A stretch of DNA of 19,057 bases from Anaerolineales bacterium. Lineage in GTDB: Bacteria > Chloroflexota > Anaerolineae > Anaerolineales > DRMV01. The notes beneath the pieces are model-generated. The model saw only the letters and a list, made by a program, of their open reading frames with translations, was not told the origin of the DNA and ran no database searches. Below, one piece after another: positions 13,418 through 19,057 of the stretch. A program made the position numbers and the translations under genes. The first letter of the stretch is position 1. Each line of letters begins with the position of its first letter. The stretch covers positions 1-19,057 of the forward strand of contig WGAK01000149.1 of the NCBI GenBank assembly GCA_015494815.1. The letters run 5' to 3'.

Positions 13418-13771
13418 ATGATTTCCGAACCCGTCCATGTCACCGACGCGGCCTTCGAGAAGGTCGTGTTGCAGTCTGACCTGCCCGTTATCGTGGACTT
13501 CTGGGCGCCCTGGTGCGCTCCCTGCCGCTTCGTGGACCCTATTCTCAAGAAGATTGCCCAGGAATACGCGGGCAAACTCATCGTGGCCAAGGTCAACACC
13601 GACGAGAACCCCAAGTGGGCGCAGCATTTTGGCGTGCGCGGCATTCCCACCATGTTGCTGGTCGCCAACGGCCAGGTGCTGCATCAGCAGGTGGGCGCGT
13701 TGCCCGAGCCGCTGTTGCGCCAACTGGTGGACCAATTCTTGCAAATTGCGGCGCAGCAGAAAGCCAACTGA
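13418..13771 (+). CDS. thioredoxin
   Basis: This 117-residue single-domain thioredoxin has the active site WCAPC (32-36), where the usual Gly of WCGPC is Ala, the following Arg37, and the cis-proline motif GIPT (75-78). PVIVDFWAPW before the active site and KVNTDENP after it match the family. There is no signal peptide, so it acts in the cytoplasm as a protein disulfide reductase. The start at 13418 has AGGAGG immediately upstream; the longer open frame overlaps the osmC-like gene and is not supported. It is 8 bases after the osmC-like stop, so the two are almost certainly co-transcribed, and it may re-reduce the OsmC thiols. Confidence 0.93.
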   Translation: MISEPVHVTDAAFEKVVLQSDLPVIVDFWAPWCAPCRFVDPILKKIAQEYAGKLIVAKVNTDENPKWAQHFGVRGIPTMLLVANGQVLHQQVGALPEPLLRQLVDQFLQIAAQQKAN

Positions 13772-13774
13772 GCC

Positions 13775-13800
13775 ACGCGCGGGGCCCCGGCCCCGCGTGT
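13775..13800 (+). other. hairpin between thioredoxin and ribF genes
   Basis: CGCGGGG (13778-13784) pairs with CCCCGCG (13791-13797) around CCCCGG. The stem extends outward by a G-U pair and two further pairs to 13775/13800. It starts 4 bases after the thioredoxin stop. No T-run follows, so it may be a weak terminator or a stability element. It also sits immediately before the ribF start, which lacks a Shine-Dalgarno site. Confidence 0.4.
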
Positions 13801-13813
13801 TGGTTGCTGGCCT

Positions 13814-14785
13814 ATGACTTCAGCACCGATTCCCGTTTGGCGGACGCCTGACGAATTGCCGGCCTGGCGGGCCGTGCTCACCATCGGCGGCTTCGATGGC
13901 GTGCATGTGGGGCACCAGGCCCTGCTGGCCGCGTTGCGGCAAGCCGCGCGCGACTATCACGCCCGGCCGGTGGTGGTGACCTTCGACCCATTGCCGCGAG
14001 CCGTGCTGCGCGGGCGGCGTGAGAACTTCTACCTCACCCTGGCCGATGAGAAAGTAGCGTTGCTGGCCCGGCATGGCGCGCACGGCGTGCTGCTGCTGGC
14101 CTTCGACCGCGAGTTGGCGGCTCAGCCCGGCCGCGCGTTCCTGGCCGAGTTGCACGCCCGATTGCGGTTCCCGTGCCTGTGCGTGGGCTACAACTTCGCG
14201 CTGGGGCGGCAGCGCGAAGGCGATGTGCCCGCTTTGCGGCGGTGGGGAGCCAGCATGGGCTACGAAGTGCGGGTGGTAGGGCCCATCACCGTGCCCGGTG
14301 TGGGCGTGGTGTCGTCCAGTCGCATCCGCGAGATGCTGGCCCAGGGCCGGGTGGCCCAGGCCGCGCGCCTGTTGGGGCGTCCTTATCGCCTGCAAGGCCC
14401 GGTGGTGGCGGGCGACGCGCGCGGCCGGCAATTGGGCTTCCCCACGGCCAACCTGCAACCCGACCCGCGCAAAGTGCTGCCCGCGGCCGGGGTGTATGCG
14501 ATATGGGCCTGGGTGGACGGGCAGCCCTGGCCCGCGGTGGTCAATGTCGGCCATCGCCCCACTTTTGGCGCGACCCGCCGTCCGCGGGTCGAGGCCCATT
14601 TGCTGGATTTCGACCGCGACCTGTATGGCCAGACCCTGGCCCTGGACTTCGTGCGGCGCTTGCGCGAAGAACGCTCGTTTCCGTCGGTGGAGGCCCTGCG
14701 CGCCCAAATCGCCCGTGATGTGCAACGCGCCCGGGAGGTGTTGTCCCATGTCCCCGCGCCCTCGCGTGTATCTGCTGAGCCCTAA
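13814..14785 (+). CDS. ribF: bifunctional riboflavin kinase / FAD synthetase
   Basis: This 323-residue enzyme phosphorylates riboflavin to FMN and adenylylates FMN to FAD in the cytoplasm. The N-terminal FAD synthetase domain has the nucleotidyltransferase motif GGFDGVHVGH (25-34), FDPLPR (57-62), GYNFALGRQREGD (125-137) and SSSRIRE (167-173). The C-terminal kinase domain has GRPYRLQGPVVAGDARGR (188-205), the PTAN motif (210-213), NVGHRPTFG (244-252) and the VEAHLLDF segment (259-266) containing the expected catalytic Glu260. Both halves are complete. No Shine-Dalgarno is visible before the ATG at 13814, and no in-frame alternative exists nearby, so translation may depend on the preceding gene or on a leaderless start. 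No FMN riboswitch is present in the short upstream gap. Its 3' end overlaps thyX by 38 bases. Confidence 0.95.
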   Translation: MTSAPIPVWRTPDELPAWRAVLTIGGFDGVHVGHQALLAALRQAARDYHARPVVVTFDPLPRAVLRGRRENFYLTLADEKVALLARHGAHGVLLLAFDRELAAQPGRAFLAELHARLRFPCLCVGYNFALGRQREGDVPALRRWGASMGYEVRVVGPITVPGVGVVSSSRIREMLAQGRVAQAARLLGRPYRLQGPVVAGDARGRQLGFPTANLQPDPRKVLPAAGVYAIWAWVDGQPWPAVVNVGHRPTFGATRRPRVEAHLLDFDRDLYGQTLALDFVRRLREERSFPSVEALRAQIARDVQRAREVLSHVPAPSRVSAEP

Positions 14786-16199
14786 GGCGTATCCTCCCGA
14801 AGTCATCGCGGTTGCCTTTGCCAAAACTTCCCGTTCCCCCGAGCCCTTCGACGCCATCGCGGCGGAACTCAACGCGGACCAGAGCCGCCGCTTTCACGAA
14901 AAGTGGGTGGTGGGCTATGGGCACGCGTCGGTGGCCGAGCACGCGGTGCTGCACATCGCGGTCGAGGGTGTCTCGCGGCTGGCGATGGAGGCCCTGGAGG
15001 CGCCCCGCCTGGCCTCCTACACCGAAAAGTCCACCCGCTATCAACGCTGGCAGGACGACGACTTCGTCACGCCGCCCGAACTGGTAGGGCATCCGGCCGA
15101 GGCGCGCTATCGGGCCACCATTCGGCATCTGGTGCGCACCTATCAGCAGGCGTGGGAACCCTTGCGCGCGGCCATCGCCCGCCGCCATCCCCGCCGGGAG
15201 GGCGAGAGCGAAGCGCGCTGGGACCGACGGGTGCGCTCGCGCTTCGCGGATGTGGCGCGCTTCTTGCTGCCCGCGGCCGCAGTGGCCAATGTGGGCATCA
15301 CCATCAACGCGCGCGCGTTGGCGCACGCGCTGCGGCAGTGGTTGGCCCATCCGCTGGCCGAGGTGCGCGCGGTGGCGCAGCGCATCAAGGATGTGGCCCT
15401 CACCGAGACGCCCACGCTGGTGCGCTACGCGGAGCCCAACGCCTATCGGGCCTATTTGCAGGAGGACTTTGCCTTACGGGCCGGGGCCGTGGCCGCGGCG
15501 GAGCGGTTCCCCCCCACCGCGGTGCACCTGGCGCACTACGACGCGGACGGTGAGGTGCGGGTGCTGGCCGCCGCGCTGGCCGCGCGGGCGCGGGGGCCCT
15601 ACACGGCGTATGTGCAGCATGTGGCCGGCCTGTCGGCCGAGGCGCGCCGCGACCTGGCCGCTGCGCTGCTGGGGACGCGCGGGCCGCACGACGCCCCGCC
15701 GCGGGCCTTGGAGATGGCCGTCACTACCTGGGACCTGGTTATGGACCAGGGCGCGTATTACGAATTCAAGCGCCATCGCATGATGACGCAACTGCCGCAG
15801 GCGTTGGGGGTGGATTTGGGCTATGCCGTGCCGCGTTTGATGCGCGAAGTGGGGCTCGAGGACGCGTATCGGGCTGCCCTGGACATGGCCGCGGCCACTT
15901 ACGACCATCTGGCGCGCACGCTGGGCCCCGCGGTGGCCGCGTATGTGGTGCCCAATGCCTACAACCGGCGGGTGTTGGCGCACATGAACCTGCGGGAGGC
16001 CTTCCACTTTGTGGAGTTGCGCAGCGCGGCCAACGCGCATTTCTCCATCCGGCGCATTGCCTTGGGCATGGCCGAGCGGCTGCGCGCGGTGTATCCCGCG
16101 CTGATGGCGCACCTGCGCGTGCCCGCGACCACCGCGGCCGACCTGGAGGCCGCGCACTTCGCGGCGCTGGCCGAGCGGCCGGGCCCGGCCTCGACCTGA
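14748..16199 (+). CDS. thyX: fused tandem-domain FAD-dependent thymidylate synthase (ThyX)
   Basis: This 483-residue protein is about twice the usual ThyX length and consists of two ThyX-like halves (about 1-240 and 250-460). ThyX makes dTMP from dUMP using FAD, NADPH and methylene-tetrahydrofolate. Half 1 has GHASVAEH (58-65), APRLASYTEKSTRY (85-98) and a degenerate NARALAHALRQW (187-198). Half 2 has FKRHRMMTQ (340-348) and MNLREAFHFVELRSAANAH (413-431). The signature RHRx7S is split: half 1 keeps the Ser (Ser95) and SxRY but has APR, while half 2 keeps RHR (342-344) but has Ala at the Ser position. The start at 14748 has GGGAGGTG upstream and lies inside the ribF 3' end, suggesting translational coupling. 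Identity as ThyX-family is firm. Activity is likely but rests on a composite site, which is inference. Confidence 0.88.
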   Translation: MSPRPRVYLLSPKAYPPEVIAVAFAKTSRSPEPFDAIAAELNADQSRRFHEKWVVGYGHASVAEHAVLHIAVEGVSRLAMEALEAPRLASYTEKSTRYQRWQDDDFVTPPELVGHPAEARYRATIRHLVRTYQQAWEPLRAAIARRHPRREGESEARWDRRVRSRFADVARFLLPAAAVANVGITINARALAHALRQWLAHPLAEVRAVAQRIKDVALTETPTLVRYAEPNAYRAYLQEDFALRAGAVAAAERFPPTAVHLAHYDADGEVRVLAAALAARARGPYTAYVQHVAGLSAEARRDLAAALLGTRGPHDAPPRALEMAVTTWDLVMDQGAYYEFKRHRMMTQLPQALGVDLGYAVPRLMREVGLEDAYRAALDMAAATYDHLARTLGPAVAAYVVPNAYNRRVLAHMNLREAFHFVELRSAANAHFSIRRIALGMAERLRAVYPALMAHLRVPATTAADLEAAHFAALAERPGPAST

Positions 16200-16208
16200 T
16201 GCCGGGCC
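16182..16208. terminator. possible shared stem-loop between convergent genes
   Basis: GGCCCGG (16182-16188) and CCGGGCC (16202-16208) are exact reverse complements with a 13-base loop spanning the thyX stop codon. They end right at the stop codon of the oppositely oriented DUF4230 gene. The genes are only 9 bases apart, so a shared bidirectional terminator would be economical, but no T-run is present on either strand. Evidence is weak. Confidence 0.25.
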
Positions 16209-16886
16209 TTACGGGCTCGTTTCCCCCGCCCCCACGAAGACCACCCGCTCATAGCCCAGTTGCGCGAACAGGCGCTCCAGGAACACCTCCGCGTTGGCCT
16301 GGGCCTGCTCCAGAATGCCGTCCTCCAGCGCGGCTTGCAAGATGGCTTGCTCCGCGGCCTGGCGGGCCACGGTCTCCAGGTCCACCTGCCCTTTGGTCAG
16401 CAGGCCGGTCTCGCGGTCATACACATACGACTTCTCGTTGTCCAGGGTGGCGACGAAGACCTCGGGCTGCGGCAGGCGGACATAGAGCACGCCGTCTTCG
16501 ACCCACAGGTCGTCGGCCTCCAGTTGGCCCAGGTCCACGCCGGCGATGACCACGCCGTGCGCGACGAACAGCAGCCGGTCGCCGAACAAGGGCGCGAGCA
16601 CGCCCTCTTGCCCCGATTCCGCAGTGATGACCTTTTCGACGGTGTATTGGACCGTCTCCAGGCGGGCCAGGCGTTGCACTTTGTGCACGATGGTCACCGG
16701 GTCGGGGATGACCGTGGGGGTAGGGTGCAGCACCTCGGCGACCTGAGTGCTGAGCGCGCCTTGCATGGTGCGCACGGGCATCAGTGTGCCCTGCAGCCGG
16801 TTCACCTCTTGGGTCACCCGCTGCACGCCCCAGGCCACGATGAGCAGCAGCCCCAACACCAACACCCAACCGCGCAGTTCTTTCAT
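16209..16886 (-). CDS. DUF4230 membrane-anchored protein
   Basis: This 225-residue protein has one N-terminal transmembrane segment (about 6-20), a short helical region (21-52), a Pro-rich linker and a soluble DUF4230-type domain. Features I associate with that family are RLARLETVQYTVEKVI (72-87), GDRLLFVAHGVVIAGVDLGQL (102-122), LYVRLPQPEVF (134-144), LDNEKSYVYDRETG (148-161) and the helical C-terminus ending QLGYERVVFVG (209-219). The biochemical function of the family is unknown to me. The topology suggests an extracytoplasmic domain anchored in the membrane. The start at 16886 is 3 bases from the end of the kinase stop codon region (two bases intervene), and its GGAGG site lies inside the kinase coding sequence. 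The two are therefore almost certainly co-translated, hinting at a functional tie to the sensor. Confidence 0.82.
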   Translation of the reverse strand: MKELRGWVLVLGLLLIVAWGVQRVTQEVNRLQGTLMPVRTMQGALSTQVAEVLHPTPTVIPDPVTIVHKVQRLARLETVQYTVEKVITAESGQEGVLAPLFGDRLLFVAHGVVIAGVDLGQLEADDLWVEDGVLYVRLPQPEVFVATLDNEKSYVYDRETGLLTKGQVDLETVARQAAEQAILQAALEDGILEQAQANAEVFLERLFAQLGYERVVFVGAGETSP

Positions 16887-16889
16887 GGC

Positions 16890-19057
16890 TCAAGCCTCCG
16901 AGGGCGGCGTTGCGGGCGCCCGCCGCGGGATGCGCACGACGAAGGTCGTGCCCTGGCCCACCTGGCTGTGTACGGTGACCTGGCCGCCCAGCAGTTCGGT
17001 GTAGCGACGCACCAGGGCCAGGCCCAGGCCCGTACCGCCCTTGCGTCGCGAGAGGTCGTCGTCGGCCTGGCGGAAGGGCTCGAAGATGGTCGCCAGCGCC
17101 TCTTCGGGGATGCCAACGCCCGTGTCTTCCACTTCCAGGCGCACCCATTCGCGGTCGGCGTCGGTTTCCAGACGGGCCCGCACGGTCACGCGGCCGTCTT
17201 CGGTGAACTTGACCGCGTTGCTCACCAGGTTGAGCAGAATGTGCAGCACTTTCTGGCGGTCGGTTTCGGCCTCCAGGTCGGGGGGCTGAATGTCGGCCTC
17301 GAGGCGGTCGTTGTTGCGCTGGGCCAGGGGGGCGACCAGGCTGAAGACCTCGTCGGTCACCTCGGCCAGCCGGAAGGGTTCCACCACCAGGTGTTCTTCT
17401 TGCTGGCTACGGCGGTATTCGAGCACCAGATTGACAATGGACAACAGGCGCTGGGCCGCGGTTTCGATTTGGCGCAACTCGGCGTCGTATTCCAGGAAGC
17501 CTTCCTCGGCCATGCGCAGCCATTCCAGATAGCCCAGGATGGCCTGCAAAGGCGTGCGCATTTCGTGGCTGAGGTTGGCGAAGAAGGATTCCTGGCGACG
17601 GCGCAGCGCGTCGGCCTCTTCTTTGGCCTTCAGCAAGGCCTGGCCCAGCGCGTATTGCTCTTCGTAGAGGCGTGCGTTGTACACGGCCAGGGCAATCATA
17701 TCCGCAGCCGAGCGCAGCAGCCGCACGTGCTCGGGCTGAAAGTGGTGCTTCTTGCGAGAGGCGAAGGTTATCACCCCCAACGGGCGTTCCTGGTAGAACA
17801 AAGGCAGGGCGATGACCGAACGCCAGGGCAGCGTCTCGGCAAACAGCCAGCGCGGGTCGTGCTCGGTGTCTTGGGAGAGCAGCAATTGCTTTTCGCGCAG
17901 GGCCCGGCCCGCAAAACCGCGGTCAATGACTTCCTGCACCATGTTCCAGTAATCGCTCTCCGGCGCGATGAATTCTTCTTCGACGAAGAAGTCCACCACC
18001 CGCAACTGGTCGTCTACCAGGATGAAGGACGCGTTTTCGACTTGCAGGACTTCTTGGACCACGCGCAACAGCGCCCGCCAGGTGGCATGGACCGAAAGCG
18101 GTGTGGTGAGCAGGGTGCGACCGATGCGCAGCAGGTTTTCCAGGAAGACCTTTTGGCGCTCCAGTTCCTGCTGCAGGCGCTGGCGTTCGGTGACATCCCG
18201 AATCACCGCGATGCCCAGGCCGCCCATGACCTCGGGCACTTGCACCACGCCGATTTCCAGCACCCGGCTGGTTCCATCGGGCTGGGGGTTCTCCAGTGTG
18301 CCCAGCCAGACGCCGCGTTCGGCCAGGGCCTGCTGAATGGCCGTTTGGGTTTCCAGCGACAGGTCGAAGACTTCCATGCCTGGCGCGCCGGTCAGGTCAC
18401 GGTCGGGAAACAGGCGGCGGGCGGCCGGGTTATAGTCCAGCACAAAGCCGTGGCGGTCGAAGACGAGCACGGCCTCCTGGATGTGTTCGTACACCTGCTG
18501 CATCAAGTACAACCGCTGGGCTTCGCGCCGGCGGGTGATGAGCAAGGACACGGTGTTGGCGGCCGAGCGCCAGACTTCGTGCATGGCCGGTTCGGGCGCG
18601 GTGTCGGTTTCCAGCACCAACATGCCCAGCGGCCGCTCACCCTGCCGCAGCGGGTAGGCCCAACCGTGGCGCTGCCCGTTCCGCGCGGCGGGCGAGCGCA
18701 AGGCCGGGGGCGCGGGGGTAGGCGCGTCGGCCGCGGCCCGCCACCACGCGGGCTGCACGTCCACGCCGTCGTCGGGCGGGTCGTCGGCGCCGTTCCAGGC
18801 CGCGCGCCACAGGCGCTGGCCCTCGTCGTCCAACAGCCACAGGCTCACGGCCGCAGGTCGCAGGCTCCCGATGGGACGCCGCAGGTGCGCCGCCACCCGG
18901 CGCAGCGAGGCCTCCAGGGGCTCCTGTTCCAGGATGACGGCGAACAAGTCGCGGGCCAGCCCCTGGCTTTCGGCCCGAAAAGCGTCCTGTTGCTGCAGCC
19001 GTCGCCACGGGGTGAGGTCGTGGAAAATCAGCGCGCGGCCGATGCGCAGGCCGCTCT
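16890..19057 (-). CDS. multi-domain PAS/GAF sensor histidine kinase (5' end outside window)
   Basis: The frame stays open to the right edge, so the N-terminus is missing; a TTG at 18947 is internal, not the start. In order, the visible part has the end of a PAS-like domain (GRALIFHDLTPWRRLQ, just inside the edge), a GAF-like region (codons about 18900-18530), and a PAS domain with EAVLVFDRHGFVLDYNPAARRLF ending IRDVTERQRL. A second GAF domain follows (about 18130-17660), then a coiled stretch, the HisKA domain with phospho-acceptor motif NLSHEMRTPL (His codon 17565-17567), and an ATPase domain. The ATPase domain has N box NLVSNAVKF, G1 DTGVGIPEE, F box FEPFRQ and G2 GGTGLGLAL. No receiver domain follows. 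It autophosphorylates on sensing an unknown signal and would pass phosphate to a response regulator not present here. No transmembrane segment lies in the visible part. DUF4230 follows at once. Confidence 0.93.
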   Translation of the reverse strand, partial: SGLRIGRALIFHDLTPWRRLQQQDAFRAESQGLARDLFAVILEQEPLEASLRRVAAHLRRPIGSLRPAAVSLWLLDDEGQRLWRAAWNGADDPPDDGVDVQPAWWRAAADAPTPAPPALRSPAARNGQRHGWAYPLRQGERPLGMLVLETDTAPEPAMHEVWRSAANTVSLLITRRREAQRLYLMQQVYEHIQEAVLVFDRHGFVLDYNPAARRLFPDRDLTGAPGMEVFDLSLETQTAIQQALAERGVWLGTLENPQPDGTSRVLEIGVVQVPEVMGGLGIAVIRDVTERQRLQQELERQKVFLENLLRIGRTLLTTPLSVHATWRALLRVVQEVLQVENASFILVDDQLRVVDFFVEEEFIAPESDYWNMVQEVIDRGFAGRALREKQLLLSQDTEHDPRWLFAETLPWRSVIALPLFYQERPLGVITFASRKKHHFQPEHVRLLRSAADMIALAVYNARLYEEQYALGQALLKAKEEADALRRRQESFFANLSHEMRTPLQAILGYLEWLRMAEEGFLEYDAELRQIETAAQRLLSIVNLVLEYRRSQQEEHLVVEPFRLAEVTDEVFSLVAPLAQRNNDRLEADIQPPDLEAETDRQKVLHILLNLVSNAVKFTEDGRVTVRARLETDADREWVRLEVEDTGVGIPEEALATIFEPFRQADDDLSRRKGGTGLGLALVRRYTELLGGQVTVHSQVGQGTTFVVRIPRRAPATPPSEA

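Noticed and set aside
16177..16190. 14-base perfect palindrome GGCCGGGCCCGGCC near the thyX 3' end
   Set aside because: It is coding sequence for the C-terminal tail, and such GC palindromes are expected by chance in this composition. It has no loop for a hairpin.
18945..18947. TTG at 18947 as the start codon of the histidine kinase
   Set aside because: The frame continues upstream to the window edge with clear PAS-like sequence, so the gene is partial, not started here.

Overview
The window looks like a chromosomal segment from a GC-rich bacterium. Gene content points most to Chloroflexota (Anaerolineae-like): a fused tandem-domain ThyX, a multi-GAF/PAS sensor kinase paired with a DUF4230 protein, a WCAPC thioredoxin, and a Liv-type transporter interleaved with acyl-CoA ligases. 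This placement is an inference from gene content, not a proof. Most of the window is very GC-rich with tightly packed genes that have good Shine-Dalgarno sites. The exception is the first kilobase, roughly 100-1000, which is visibly AT-richer and carries gene remnants.

Layout. (1) 1-1106: a degraded region with two small hairpins, the C-terminal half of a SagB-type nitroreductase (157-465), a stand-alone LuxR-type HTH protein (503-775), and a 331-base spacer holding three inverted repeats. (2) 4214 down to 1107, minus strand: a probable operon of a PfkB-family sugar kinase, a CPBP-family membrane protein and the ribosome-assembly GTPase Obg. (3) 4215-4581: a divergent control region with a near-consensus promoter, then a strong intrinsic terminator placed before the first gene. 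This is the layout of an attenuated leader or a small RNA. (4) 4582-12793, plus strand: livG, long-chain-type acyl-CoA ligase, livH, livM, livK, livF, and a divergent phenylacetate-CoA-ligase-like protein. (5) 12873-13771: a second promoter, then osmC-like and thioredoxin genes. (6) 13814-16199: ribF (FMN/FAD synthesis) overlapping thyX (FAD-dependent dTMP synthesis). (7) 16209-19057, minus strand: a large multi-domain sensor histidine kinase that runs off the right edge, followed 2 bases later by a DUF4230 membrane protein. These converge on thyX.

How the genes may work together. The transporter block has every part of a high-affinity HAAT/Liv ABC importer: a lipoprotein binding protein, two permeases and two ATPases. 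With it are two adenylate-forming enzymes. This suggests uptake of an organic or aromatic carboxylic acid followed by CoA activation, rather than plain branched-chain amino acid import. RibF makes the flavin that ThyX needs, and the two genes overlap by 38 bases. OsmC and thioredoxin form a small thiol/peroxide defence unit.

The most interesting points are: the promoter-terminator leader ahead of the transporter operon; the ThyX fusion whose RHRx7S motif is split between its two halves; and the CoA-ligase-like protein that lacks both the usual P-loop and the usual C-terminal lysine. No tRNA, rRNA, CRISPR array or complete mobile element was seen.
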